Shown: piece after piece, positions 1-11,750 of the stretch
How the letters are laid out: each line of letters begins with the position of its first letter
Position numbering within the stretch: the stretch's first letter is position 1
From: Watersipora subatra
Taxonomy: Eukaryota; Bryozoa; Gymnolaemata; Cheilostomatida; Watersiporidae
Length of the DNA: 64,000 nucleotides
Reading direction: 5' to 3'
Assembly: GCF_963576615.1 (NCBI RefSeq)
Contig: NC_088713.1
Location: forward strand, 43,949,317 to 44,013,316
Made by a program: the position numbers and the translations under genes
The notes under the pieces: model-generated
Database searches by the model: none
What the model was told of the DNA's origin: nothing
The model's input: only the letters and a program-made list of their open reading frames with translations

Positions 1-159
1 ACAAGTATTTCGTGGTTTCGCTACGTAATGAAAACACTATGTTGCAGACAATTCATCTATGTAAAGCAAAATGGATTTAATGCTACAAATAATCTTTTGG
101 CGATAGCCATCTACATCAGCCTCACAAAATATTTCAAAGCCTTCCAAACAAACACTCAA
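1..159. other. Left-edge sequence, no feature recognised
   Basis: AT-rich sequence before the first inverted-repeat element. Short open frames here run on into the transposon-like sequence and have no recognisable domain. Confidence 0.4.
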
Positions 160-876
160 CAGTGGAACCTCGGTTCTCGAACACAATCCGTTCTAAAATA
201 TTGTTTGAAAAACGAGTTGTTCGAGATCCAAAACAGTTATTCCCATTTGAATCCATGTGTGTAAATTTTAATCCATCTCAAGCCAAAAAAACAACTTCGG
301 TAAAGTATTTCCTTAACATTTTACACCATAAACTGTACTGTATACTATATATTATAAATAAAAACGGGTTGATATAGATTGTGTTTATTTTTAATAAAAG
401 ATTTTCTATATGTATCTATGATGATAAAAAAAGAAAAGAAAAAGTAAACATTTCATATGTTTTGCTCTTAAAACATCGAAAGCATCCTAGGTTAAGATAC
501 CATACCAAAAATTGCAAAAATCAATAATGAAACATCAAAAAATGCAACAGTTCAGTTACATAGATATAAACAGCAATGGCATGTTTACTTCACATCATCT
601 TTGAAAGAGAATCTTCCAAAACAATTTAGGGTAACGCAACTCTCCCTAGCAAATATCTTTAGTGGAAGGCCATTGTCCCAGATGGTTCGTCCCTTTTTTG
701 AAAAGAATTTATGAAGCTTAACTCGCTTCTCCCTTTGTTAACAAATGTTTCCATGCTGTTTCCGGTTTGGTCGAGAACCAAATTTATGTTTGAGATCCGA
801 GACGAACAAATCTAAAGGATTTTGGTTAAAACCCGAACTGGTCGAGAACCGAAGCATTCGAGAACCGAAGTTCCAC
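160..876. mobile_element. pogo/Tigger-like inverted-repeat element (MITE)
   Basis: The left end starts CAGTGGAACCTCGGTTCTCG and the right end, read on the other strand, starts AGTGGAACTTCGGTTCTCG, so the two ends form a terminal inverted repeat. The motif GTTCTCGA recurs inside both ends. CAGTGGAACCTCG-type ends are known from pogo/Tigger elements of the Tc1/mariner superfamily. The interior is about 700 bp and shows no transposase. A TA target duplication is not clean here (AA on the left), so the exact outer base is uncertain. Confidence 0.7.
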
Positions 877-888
877 TATAGTTTCATT

Positions 889-1018
889 TATCATTGACTC
901 CGCCCATCCACTCATCTTTGACTCCACCCAACTACTCATCATTGACTCTGCCCAAACACTCACCATTGACTTTACCCAACATTCATCATTGGCTCCACTC
1001 AACTACTAATCTTTGGCT
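889..1018. repeat. Degenerate tandem repeat, about 22-25 bp unit
   Basis: Units built on CATCATTGACTCCACCCAAC are repeated about five times with substitutions such as TTTGACTCC, ATTGACTCTG and ATTGGCTCC. It directly follows the pogo-like MITE. The open frame across it is a product of the repetition. Confidence 0.7.
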
Positions 1019-3277
1019 ATCATATATTGTTATACATGTAGGTCATCGAGCAGTTGCCTTGTTCTTGTTTACGGCTTTTCCTTTCGAGCCAACTAACTTC
1101 TCCTTCTACTTCACGTCTTTCTGTTTTTGTATCTCCTTTTTCATAATCAGTGTTAGACTCTATTGAAATAAATGTAGAAATTTGAAACATGAAAGCGACC
1201 ATGGATTATATACCAGAGATGACCAACCTACTGAAAGATAGTAAAAGAAATTTTTCAATCACAATTTTCTACCTTAGCAAACTGACTATATTTCTGACAA
1301 ATATGACTCTATACTCTGTGTGTTTCTAAAGCAATTGTCAATTTAGAAAATGAAAAATACAATTTACAATTTACAAAATTTACTAAATTTATAAGTTTTA
1401 GAAAAGAAAGAGAAGATAGGAAAAGTCAATTCAGACAGAAAAGATTAATAAAAATATATCAAGTGAAACTAACAAAAGAGCCACATGTTCAGATTTAATT
1501 GTGGAATCTTTCAGACCATTTATATGGATTTTAATAACTTTCATTATTACGTATATAGCACATTAGTTTTTTTTATTGCCATTACCTGTTTTATGTTGAA
1601 CTTGTTTGGTCAAAATTACCATAAAGAATGTAAATGCAAAAAATTAACAAATCATAACAAAAATATTAGTAAATCTTAAAATTAATAAATAAAAAATATT
1701 ACAACCAGAAAGAAAAAGTACAGAATTTATAGCTGAAAAATAAAAGTCAAAATCAAACTAAAGAATTAGTAAAATTAGCAAAAACTTTTTAATTTAAAAA
1801 AGAAATTAGAATTAAAACATGTTGATTGAAAATTTTTTAATAGCGAATAATGAAAAAATAACAAAATTAAGTGACTAACTAAAAGACTCAAGTGTTAAAA
1901 CTAAAAAGATTAAAAACTTAAAATTCAAAATAAAGTCCAAAGACTCAACTATTAAAACTCAAATTATAATTTTCATTTTTAAGTTGCAAAAAGATTTTAT
2001 ATTCTCCATAATGATATCTGCTATGCTGTTAGTTTACCGTCATTTGAGAAAGCTTGGCTTCTTTCCAACTTCTTCTCCAGTTTCAAACTAGTCTTCTCCA
2101 ACTTTATTACTCTTTTTTTGGTATCCTCCAGCTCTGAAAAAGAAGGTACATGTTTGTTAACCCTTTTTATAGATGTAAGGACACTTGTGTCACTTATGTT
2201 TGGCACTCTCCCAGATGCAGATAGACATTAATGTTGCGGTGTCGACAACTTTTTTAACAGTGTTTTTTATACCTCAAAATAACAGACTGAGTTATGTCAT
2301 TTGTCACTCAAACAACCACAGATGACAACAATGAAAGAATTCATGGATATTCATGTTTCATGATATTTCATAAATATTCAACAAACCATCTCTGAGTTGT
2401 GATCAAAATATGCCCATGGAGGGAAAACTCCAAAACGCTGAATGTAAAAGATATTGAATACCGTTTTGAAAGAAAGTCAACGAGATTGATTTTTTGGTAG
2501 GGAAGGTTCGAAATTCCCAAAATATATTTTTTCACTAAAAGCTTAATCTGTCATTTGGCTTGAAGTATAGACTAGCAAGTAAATCCCTCTTTCAAGAGTA
2601 CTTGTAATAACCTAAAGGGTGAGAAATATTGTGGCAATTGGGTCATGTCTGAGCAGTGACACTTGCACTAGCTAAAATTAATACTTTTACCAACACGTGT
2701 GGTTGTTTTTATTAGATTATTAGCGAATTCTAAATATGTAAGGATTTTTCTGCATGTTGTTTTACATTTATTAAATGTTTAACAAAAGCAAATGAAAAGA
2801 TATTAGTTTTTTTAATGAAATGTTTGAATGATTCTGAATTGGTTTTTCAGAAGAGCCAAAGCTGAAATGTTTGCTATTAATAAAACTCTACCACCGTTTT
2901 ATCTCTCAAGGATGGTTTACACTGTATTACCGCATATCGGAGTTGTCTACCCGAGATTACTACCGATATACTGTGATACAGTGTGTACTAGTCTTGAGCT
3001 AAGCAGAACTTGACATTGATGGCTATTGTTTCTCCAGTGTTCTTAACAGTAAATGTGGCACAGCCATTTTCCGCTATTACATACATAACTTTATCATTGT
3101 GCTCATGAGCAAGAAAAACAACTTTTTTTATTAAAAAATGACCTCACACAAAGTTTTAGCAGATTGTATCAGAAAGAATTGGTATTTTTTCATCTTTGAA
3201 GATTGAATTTGATACTTGAAGTTATCTGGCTCTCTGGAGGTTAAATTTCAAGATAGAAGTTGATAAAGCTTTATGGC
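1019..3277. other. AT-rich intergenic stretch, no gene seen
   Basis: Very AT-rich between about 1.3 and 2.0 kb, with frequent stops in all frames. Short open frames of about 60 codons have low-complexity, lysine- or phenylalanine-rich translations and no conserved motif. Nothing else is supported. Confidence 0.5.
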
Positions 3278-3345
3278 AATTAAAACACTCACAAAAAACG
3301 AAAACACTCACGAAAACGAAAAAAACACTCACAAAACGCTGTAAA
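3278..3345. repeat. Short tandem repeat of AACACTCAC with A-runs
   Basis: AAAACACTCAC is repeated four times, separated by A/G-rich spacers (AAAAACG, GAAAACG). A simple local expansion next to a dispersed repeat. Confidence 0.6.
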
Positions 3346-3600
3346 ACGATGTCACTCGTTGTTGTCGTTGCAATAAATTAATCTTTAATTTATTGTAATA
3401 ATATTTAATTAATTTAATTAATCAATAATTAAACTTTCACTTGATCTGAGTGGTTTAAACACAATCAAGTTTTATTGCTTTCAATCTTGAAAAAATTTTG
3501 GCAACCAGATCACCTCAAACATCAACTGAAATGATAAAAAAGTATGAATGCTTTCCAATTAAATTTAGTAAAAAATTTTAGTTTATCTCTAAGCTTTGAA
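3346..3600 (+). repeat. Dispersed repeat family B, copy 1
   Basis: Shares the string TGGCAACCAGATCACCTCAA and flanking sequence (GATCTGAGTGGTTTAA..., TGATAAAAAAGTATGAATG...) with copies near 36010-36330, 43900-44100 and 56655-56895. Divergence is considerable, so this is an old, non-coding family of unknown type. Confidence 0.6.
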
Positions 3601-4119
3601 TATTGCTGTAGACTCCATTATGTCTACCTACAGCGCTACGTCATCTTGATTACTACATAAATGTTGTGATGACTTTGGCAGCCTTGTGTTCATCCTCTGA
3701 CAATCCTAGAGTTGTAAATAGAGTCATTCTTCATGAAAACAGGATAAAGTAATGACAAGTTGATTTGAATTTATATTACCTACATGCTTTAAGTTTCCTT
3801 AAAATGCTCAGAGGAAATGAGAAGGAAGGTCAAACACCTCAGGGGTTTCAGCCTCTATGTGATGTTTTATATGCTGTCCATGTCCTTGGATATACAGCAG
3901 TTCATCATTTATTAGGGTTAATCGGCCCGAAGCATCGCATGAAAAGTGAAGTTTGATGTTTTTGCGATGGTTTTCAATCTTGCAATTGTTTGCAAAAATA
4001 AAACTAATTTTTTAAGTCACTTTTTCACGGCTCGTAACAATTTTCAGCTTATTCTTAATTTTATCAGACAATTTTGAAGGTCAAAGGCAAAGGAAATAAG
4101 AAGGAAGGTCAAAGGCTCA

Positions 4120-4255
4120 GTTACAGAGAGAAATTTAAGAATAGATACCTTTCCTGTCACCACCAGTGGCATCTTCTGGGGAATTGAATCTCAACCTGTT
4201 ATTTACAGGTCACTGATTCTATACCACTTAGCTATGACACTGTCTAAAACAAGTT
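4120..4255 (-). mobile_element. tRNA-derived SINE, family 2 (minus strand)
   Basis: Read on the minus strand it carries tRNA-like A and B boxes (B box near GGTTGAGATTCAATTCCCC) followed by CACTGGTGG, as in the copies at 34240-34390 and 52675-52815. A and B boxes are the internal RNA polymerase III promoter of tRNAs and SINEs. Diverged and presumably inactive. Confidence 0.6.
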
Positions 4256-4988
4256 TGTCATGATAGACTTGTGTGTAACCTGATAAAATCGGTTTTCCAC
4301 AATGAGGTTTTGCTAGTAGGTTTTTACAGGATAGGAAAGCCTCAATTAAGCACAAAACGGGAGTGAAGATTTTAAGATAGGGAAAAGATATTGTGTTAGG
4401 AATGATATGTTTTTAGGAAACTTCATTTAGACTTTTTGAGTGAAATTTATTTCTGTGTTTATAATTGGAAGCTGTGGAGTTACGATACCATGGAAAAGGG
4501 TGAGTTAGTTATAAGGGTAGAATATATAATTGAGACTCAACATGTCTGATCTTGCAATTAACCCAAGTCTCCACTTAACGTAGAAAATTTATGTAAAATT
4601 TTTGCTTCATGTTAATTTAGAAAGTTGAGTTTCGTTTTTTCTTTTTTAAGTTTAAAATGAGTGAGTTTGAGAAAACCTTGAAACGGGTTAAACAAATTTG
4701 CACGTATTTGTTGCTTTGTATAAAGTAAAAACCTTATACCGTTCTTGGAATGGGATGTTTACGTTGTAGGAATGCCTTGGATCTGTGAATGATTGTTTCA
4801 CAAATACCTCAATAAGGTATTGTGAAACCAAAGCCAGAACTTTTTCTTTTGTGAGTACATACTCCACAGCAATGTGAACTTTCTAATTTCTAGGGTTTAG
4901 AAAAACCAGAGTGATTTATAAGTGACCTCATCATAACGATACCCTCCTCTCAAATATATGTGCTACCAGCTTAGCATTTTTCACATAT

Positions 4989-5257
4989 CTCTAAGGTACA
5001 ATAAATATATAACCCTTTTTAGTCATTATTACTTGGTTAATTTTGGTTTTTAAATATATATACATTGCATTTATTATATATAATGTATATATTTAGTGTA
5101 TATTATATATATTTATATACATAAACATATATAATAAATATATTTATATGTACATAAATATGTATAATTATGTAATATATATATTTATATACATAAATAT
5201 ATATGTTTAAAAACCAAACAAAGTAATAATGAATAAAAAGGGTTATATCTTAGAGGT
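4989..5257. mobile_element. Foldback (long inverted repeat) MITE-like element
   Basis: The left arm (about 4989-5062; CTCTAAGGTACAATAAATAT, then AACCCTTTTT, ATTATTACTT, GGTTTTTAAA) is the reverse complement of the right arm (about 5202-5257; TTTAAAAACC, AGTAATAATG, AAAAAGGGTT, CTTAGAG). Between them lies an AT-only stretch of TATATA-like sequence. The whole could fold into one long hairpin. Confidence 0.75.
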
Positions 5258-5324
5258 CAAAATAAAGGTGGGGTTGTGTAACTGGGATGAGGGATTGCAC
5301 CATATACAAACAACTGTAAATAGT

Positions 5325-5590
5325 TGTCAACTATCGGGATATGGGATAAGTTCCACATAGAAGCAACAGCCAAAAGCTTTCAACCCTGAAGATGAGGAAT
5401 TTTGAGACACAGAAGCTACTATACTGTCATTAGTTGTGAACAATGGAGATGAGTGATTGGACCACACAGAAGCAACTGTCAAAAGCTGTCTACTACGGCC
5501 ATGAAGAATTGGACCACACAGAAGCAACTGTCAAAAGTTGTCAACTATGTAGATGAAGAATTGCCCATACAGAAGCAACTGACCAAATCT
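5325..5590. repeat. Minisatellite, about 52-bp unit
   Basis: Units contain ACACAGAAGCAACTGTCAAA followed by GTTGTCAACTA and GATGAAGAATTG. At least four to five copies, with the 5461 and 5513 units 52 bp apart. The minus-strand open frame at 5327-5527 simply reads through it. Confidence 0.8.
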
Positions 5591-5999
5591 GCCCTGTATA
5601 AGTGCACCCATACACCAGTATCTCATGGTTAATCACTATATTTTGCAATAACTCATCCTACGTCAACAAAGTAGACAAAATAAGATTGTTTTTTAAATAA
5701 ACACAGCTGCTGACCTGTGATGTACACTAAAACAATAGAGGTAATACACAGGGAGTGTCAAGAGTTGTTGGATTGCGGAGATTGAAACTGAAAAAGAGGC
5801 TACATTCATTCAAACCAAGCATGTTGATAAATTCTGTGCTTTCTGTTAAAATATATTGCGGAAAAGCTAAAAGTAAACAATTACTAACTCGAAAGAAAAA
5901 CCATTCATCCGGACTTTTAAATCTATATTAACTCTGAAAAAACTCAGAAATATTAGCTGAAAAAAGAAACAAACACGCTGCAATCACACCCCAGGCATC

Positions 6000-6595
6000 C
6001 ACTGTAGCTCCGATAACAGTGTAGCATTGAGTTTTTAGAATACCTTTACAATTGCAGCTAAGGCTTCCACTGTAATGGGAATAGCAGTTTAGCATTAAGC
6101 CTTTGCCAGACCTTTACAATCGCAGCTAAGGCCTCTATTGTAATACGGATATCGGTTTAGCATTAAGGCTTTGCAAGACATTTACAATCGCAGCTAAGGC
6201 TTCGACTGTAATATATGATGAATGAGAGTGAGTTTATGAAGAGGTACTCAGTTGATCCTTCTTGGAGCTGGAAGCTTCTAGCAGTTTATTCTGTAAGTCA
6301 AACTCGTCATGTAGGTCTTTTACTGTGACACACCGGACCTCAGCTGTAACACAAGGAGACTGCTAGCATATGAGAGATTATGCAAGCCTATTACAGTCAT
6401 ACCCTGGGCTACAGCGGTAGCTCAGAAAAGTTGAGGTTTAATCTTTTGCAACGCCTTTACGATTACAGCTAAGGCCTCTACAGTAATGAAGATAACATTT
6501 TAGCACTGAGCCTATGCAAGATCTTTACAATTGCAGCTAAGGCTTCCGCTGTAATACAGATAACAGTTTGACATTGAGCCTATGCAGACACAATA
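6000..6595. repeat. Minisatellite, 68-bp unit, in two blocks
   Basis: ACCTTTACAATTGCAGCTAA begins near 6042, 6110 and 6178, giving a 68-bp period. The unit continues GGCTTCCACTGTAAT...TAGCATTAAGCC. The array is interrupted at about 6215-6430 by diverged sequence and resumes at about 6430-6595. Confidence 0.85.
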
Positions 6596-7366
6596 TTTCT
6601 AGCATATACTGTATGACTGACCCTACGCAGTGCCAAGTTCATATTTCTTTTCACGTGTCTCTACGGTCAAGCAACAATAAAAGCCTTTTCTAACGCATTG
6701 CTACTTTAATAATTTAGTTTTTTGTATGAAAAAATATTATATAAAAAATATATATTTTTTATATATTATAAAATTTTTTTTGCTCAGAATGATTTTTCTT
6801 CAATGCTATATGCATATTACTTAATTATCATTGTTCCTGAACAATAAAACGAATTAAACAAAATACAACATATTATAATTTTTATATTATCGTAGTAACA
6901 GTACTTTGATCAGGGCATTGAATTATCTAGTTAGTCATTAAGATAACTGGTTGAATAATCATAGAATAAAAAACCTCACATTCATCATAGGTCTATGTTG
7001 AAAGCATTGAACAGATGTCAATTACGTCAAGAGAGAATTACTCTTAATTTATGTTAAGTTGTCTACCCCATCACTATTTTCACAAAAATGTCTGGCTGAC
7101 TTTCGCTGCCGCAGCTATTTTAAGATAATCAGCAATGGGTTCACTTATAAAAAAGTCAAATATAATTATAAACTTATATTATTATATATTTTATACTAAT
7201 ATTAAAACATATAATATAGATTATAATAAAAAAGATAAGATTTAATTACATTGAGATGGTTGTGAACACAGAGATTTTGGTTTATCAATGACGAGGTCAT
7301 TGGTTAATATTATAGGAAACTGGGTTGACTTATGGATAGAGACCTATGGTTATAATACTGTAAGGT
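6596..7366. other. AT-rich intergenic stretch, no gene seen
   Basis: Contains a short AT palindrome near 6725-6780 (AAAAAATATATATTTTTT). No open frame of note and no repeat relationship recognised. Confidence 0.45.
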
Positions 7367-7577
7367 GTATCTAAAGAGATGTCAGCGCTTCAAAAAAAAC
7401 GCAACATTTAACTGTAGAGAAGTCCATAGGCTAAAAGTATCAAACCTTTGGGAAGACTTGCGATTAAAAATACATCTAAAGAGATGCCAGCGATTTAAAA
7501 AACACAACGTTTAACGGTGTAGAGGTTCATAACCTGAAAGTATCAAAGTTTTGGAAAAGCTTGCGATTAAAAATACA
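7367..7577. repeat. Tandem duplication, about 105-bp unit
   Basis: Two adjacent copies each begin TATCTAAAGAGATG or CATCTAAAGAGATG and end CTTGCGATTAAAAATAC. The copies are about 105 bp apart and clearly diverged. Confidence 0.8.
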
Positions 7578-7839
7578 TATAACGAACCCTTCATGCCACT
7601 CTACTTTTAACATATGGAGCAGGAGGAATCGTGCTCACGCAAAACTATCTAGAGGTAATGCACACATTATTAAAGTCCTGGTGGGTATGACATTGCGAAC
7701 TCTGAAAAAGGCAGACGACTCCCAAACTGAATACAATATTCAGCATAAAAGAATTAACTACAGCAGAAGGCACATGATAGACCAGTGTTGGTACTAAATT
7801 ATTGGAGATAAGTTGAATAATAAATGAGAGTTATTTGTC

Positions 7840-8160
7840 CTTACCAAGTTTTCCCAAAATTATCTCAGTAGAGTCTTTCATTTCATTGAGCTTATGCAAA
7901 GCAGTGATGTACTTAGGGAGGTCATCTGTACTGATGCCACTGTAAGATAACAACAGATCATGTGAAATTTCTAGGAAGGTCATCTATACTTGCAGCACTG
8001 AGGTAACAACATGTCGCATTAAGCAGATATGGAAGTCGTGTACAGATACTGATAACGCTGTAAGGTAACTAGAGATTATATGATATAGCTAAGAAAATCA
8101 GCCATACTGAGAACACTGTAAGGCAGGGCTTCCGATTAAGTGTGCTCACGCCCTTGAGAG
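7840..8160. repeat. Degenerate minisatellite, about 57-bp unit (left half)
   Basis: Units such as GTCATCTGTACTGATGCCAC then TGTAAGATAACAACAGATCA are followed by GTCATCTATACTTGCAGCAC then TGAGGTAACAACATGTCGCA. The array fades into the hAT element at 8170. Related units (CTGTAAGGTAAC, AAGTCATGCGATGTAAG) reappear at about 9640-9860. Confidence 0.65.
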
Positions 8161-8161
8161 G

Positions 8162-8169
8162 GTGCGAGC
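8162..8169. repeat. Left 8-bp target-site duplication of hAT element
   Basis: GTGCGAGC immediately precedes the TAGTGCTGGGC end and is repeated exactly at 9237-9244. Confidence 0.85.
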
Positions 8170-9236
8170 TAGTGCTGGGCACGAGTACTTCTTGGTCAAC
8201 GGGTTTAGACCTGCCCCTTCTGTTTGGGTTTTTCGAGTATCGGGTAGCTAGTAATGCTAGGCTCGGGTATTTCTTTGCCTACGGGTTTTTTGGGTATCGG
8301 GTTTGTTGATATGGATTTTTTGTTCAAATTTTCTAAACAGATATATTTTCAAATTTACAAAGCAATTATATTTCTTTTCAATTTATTTATCATTTTTCAG
8401 TTTTTATCGACTGACATTCGTACTCGCAGCGTTAACAGGCGGATTGTTAAACAGTCAAGATAGTCTGGGGCCACAGGGAATTTTCGTGTCAACGGTGGGC
8501 AGAAGATAGGGTCTATGGTAGCTTAATACTTAAGCATGTTCTATGGACCTCTCTGATTTTTTGTAGATGGTGCTCCAAGTCTCATAAAAAACTTTACATT
8601 ATCGGCTTTTTCCGTTAGTAAGGCTTGTTGGCTTAGTAAAACTTGGTTATAATGAATTATGTAATCCATAATAGCTAGCTGTGGTAATCAATTTAAACAG
8701 AGTTATTAAATTTTTACTGCTACTACCGCGAAGCTGATGGCAGTTTTTAACAAGGCGATGGCGGAAACAGACTAAGGACCTATGTGTTATCGGTGAAAGC
8801 AAACAAGCGCCGTATTAAAAAAGACATAGATTTGTTTACGAAGCCGATTTGGCTAATTGCGCAAATAAAATTTGATTCAAGTATTTCTACTCACCTTTTA
8901 ATGACAAGTAATCACTGCTTGACTACAATATCTCCAGTAGGTATGGTAAATAAGGTATGAGATGCTTTATTCTATCTATTAAATTAAAGACTCGTTCAAT
9001 CCCATTGTCATGCCTCCTTAGCAAAAATGACACAGAAATGCCCTGTGGGCCCAGACTAAGGGTGCAATAGACCGAGTTTTTGTTCACAGTATCCGACGAA
9101 TCCGTGTACCAAAACCCGAACTCGAAAGCCAAAACCCGAACCCGAAGGACCGGAATACCCGAAATCTCTATTACCCGATACTAGAGAGAAGATAACCCGC
9201 GAGTTCAACGAGTATTACTACCCGTGCCCAGAACTA
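8170..9236. mobile_element. hAT-type non-autonomous transposon, 1067 bp
   Basis: The left end TAGTGCTGGGCACGAGTA matches the reverse complement of the right end, TAGTTCTGGGCACGGGTA. Both are followed inward by many CGGGTA/CGGGTT or CCGAAC words, giving long G/C-rich subterminal repeats. It is flanked by a perfect 8-bp duplication, GTGCGAGC, as expected for the hAT superfamily. There is no transposase. It contains a second inverted-repeat element at 8461-9058. Confidence 0.85.
8461..9058. mobile_element. Inverted-repeat element nested in the hAT element
   Basis: Left end TAGTCTGGGGCCACAGGGAA and right end (reverse complement) TAGTCTGGGCCCACAGGGCA, with TGTCA shared further in. The interior (8625-8900) is clearly related to 32655-32790 plus 33340-33500, including the string ATGTAATCCATAATAGCTA. 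No clean target duplication was found and there is no coding capacity. Confidence 0.75.
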
Positions 9237-9244
9237 GTGCGAGC
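9237..9244. repeat. Right 8-bp target-site duplication of hAT element
   Basis: GTGCGAGC, identical to 8162-8169. Confidence 0.85.
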
Positions 9245-9639
9245 AGTTGTTCGGGGGAGCAGGAATAAATTTTCATCTATTCTATGCATCAGAAATGTAT
9301 ATCATAGCGCCATCAATCCTAAAAATAGTTGCGCATTTGACTCATTTATTTGCATTAGTGCATTTGACTCCCCCAAAGAACCATGATTCAATCAGATAAT
9401 AACAGAGAAAAGGCACGAAAACAGTCAGAGATCAAAAAGTGAGTTGTTTTTTGTATGTTCTTGCTGTGCGAAAACGTTGGACTCTTCTTAGCCTGACCTT
9501 CCAATAACATATTGTTTACATATATCCCAAATATGTCTAATTTTTTATGTTTCAAGCCTTTTTTGTTTTATTCAAAACAGAGGGGGGCAAAACGAGGTTT
9601 CCTGCATCAATTGTTGGGGGTTCGACGATGAATACAAAT

Positions 9640-9870
9640 AGATAAGTACTGCTCTGTAAGGTAACACCAAACCAGATGATGAAAATTAGAACGCCATGTA
9701 TAGTTACACCATTTATAGGACCTGTCACACGTGTAGACAGTAAGGTCACCTAAAGCGATGCCAGTGTAAAGTATCGACAAGCCATGCGAAACAGGTAGGG
9801 TAACTATGCTGACAAGTAACAAGTCATGCGATGTAAGTAGGGATGGCATCTATAATAGTCGTTGTAATAT
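9640..9870. repeat. Degenerate minisatellite (right half)
   Basis: Units with CTGTAAGGTAAC, CAGTAAGGTCACC, GTAGGGTAAC and AAGTCATGCGATGTAAG resemble the array at 7840-8160. Divergence is high. Confidence 0.5.
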
Positions 9871-11028
9871 ATAGTGGAAGTCCACTGGTGTAATAAATAA
9901 TAATTCTAGCATATAATCAGCAGTGTTGTGAGGGGATTGTACTGCGGCTGTAGAAAAAGTGCATCATGCAACTCTATTGCATAATCCATGGCTGTGACAC
10001 GCTTACTACTGCACTGCTAATGCAGCTTCATAAATATCCCGGCAAAGGTTCACTGGAAATACACTGAACTTCAATTATGGGCATTAGTGATTACTTATCA
10101 ATGAGCAGTCATGATCTTTTCGTAATGGTTACAACCCTACAAACCAGTTACAATTCTGACAAGTAATTATGTAAATATATGCTGTACTTTTCCTTGAGTT
10201 CAGCTATTTGTCCCTTCACCAACTCTAGTTCATCTTTTTCTGACATCGCCTCAAATCAACCTTGACATAGCTAAACTTCAAGATGGTTTTTGATGTTCTA
10301 TAAAAAAGTATTATACATAAAATGTACCATAACTTGAAATGTCTTTTCAGATGTTTCCAATCCAACGGTGTGTGAACTGGTTCAAAGTGATAGTGAAGAG
10401 TCTGATTTTCTGATGAGTCGGATTTTGTGAGAATGGGTCAGACAGAAGTAATTGTTTTATGGACCAATTTAAAATCAGTCTACACACTTACACAGGTAAA
10501 AGACAAACACAAACTATCACCTACATCTCAGCAACGCATTGGTTGTGCAGAAAACTCATTTCGTCAGTGTGTACAGCCAAGCCTATACGTTTAAAGAAAG
10601 TGGTTAATTTATTAATTAAGAAAACAATTTTGGTTTGTGATTACATGTTTTTTTATACTATTGCTATTAAAAGTTCATTTAATCATTGCCAGTGCATTTG
10701 GAGACATTACACAAAGGGGCGTAAATAAGCAGTGTTACATTTATCTACATCCACTTTTTAATTTATAGATATATATATATATATATATCTCTAAGTTCTT
10801 CATCGTCTGTCCACATATAGTGATAAATATCTAGCGATGACAAATACGTATCGCAGAAGATTTAATCTCGGAACCGCTCGTTCACCAGGCAATAACTTCA
10901 CAAATTAAGCTATGCGAGATGCAATGGATTTATAGGGGGTTATATGTAAAGGCATACCAGAAAAAAAACCCGTGAAGCTGTACCAAAAGAAAAATGCATG
11001 CCATGAAGTTGAAAAAAATGCTTAAACT
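9871..11028. other. Intergenic stretch, no gene seen
   Basis: Contains a short (TA)n run near 10770. The 89-codon open frame at 10459-10728 has no recognisable domain, start context or splice partner. On the + strand near 10370-10430 a short acidic, serine-rich translation (SDSEESDF) appears, but it is isolated. Confidence 0.4.
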
Positions 11029-11036
11029 CATAGAGC
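11029..11036. repeat. Left 8-bp target-site duplication of second hAT element
   Basis: CATAGAGC, repeated exactly at 12819-12826. Confidence 0.85.
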
Positions 11037-11227
11037 ATATGTGTCAAACTCACGGCCCACATCCGGTTCGCCTTGTAATCTTATCTGGCCCGCAAAATAA
11101 TTTTACATCATTGCTATCCATGGATCATTGATATGAAGCGCTGATGACATAATACTGCACAGAACTGCAGATCCCTTGCCACGCTTCACCTGCCTTGCCG
11201 CCTACTCGCATCAATTAAGTCTAACTA

Positions 11228-11548
11228 TCACAAGATATTATGAAAATAGTAGTTAGCCTGATGAGCACTGATGCTTATTCTGGGAACCTCTACAACACAG
11301 GATATTACACCGAACGTAAATGAATTTTTCGCTTCGGTCAAATCATAGTCAAAAGAGCAAAGAAAACTGGATGATTTAAATTGTTATTGCTGAACAGCAC
11401 TATATTATGAACAGCAAGATATTATGAAGATAGTAGTTAGCCTGATGAGCACTGATGCTTATTCTGGAAATCTCGAGAATCTTCGGTCAAATCATAGTCA
11501 AAAGAGCAAAGAAAACTGAATGATTTAAATTGTTATTGCTGAACAGCA
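11228..11548. repeat. Internal tandem duplication within the hAT remnant
   Basis: Two near-identical copies share AAGATATTATGAA...ATAGTAGTTAGCCTGATGAG and end with TGTTATTGCTGAACAGCAC. The second copy lacks about 50 bp after TTATTCTGG. The high identity suggests a recent duplication. Confidence 0.85.
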
Positions 11549-11750
11549 CACATTTTATGTATATTTCTGTTTTTTAGCGTGTTCATATTTCTAACTGGTA
11601 TAATTTTGATAGGAGATATTTTTAAGGAGAGTCAAATCTATTTGGGATATCTAAGTTTATTTTTATATACATTGACATAGGAGCAAAAAAACTTGAATTT
11701 TTTTAAAAAGATATTTTAATGAAGAGCAAAAAATTAAATAGTAGTTTTAA

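Noticed and set aside
1020..1202. Short coding frames on both strands near 1.0-1.2 kb
   Set aside because: Under 100 codons, overlapping on opposite strands, with no motif and no splice partner.
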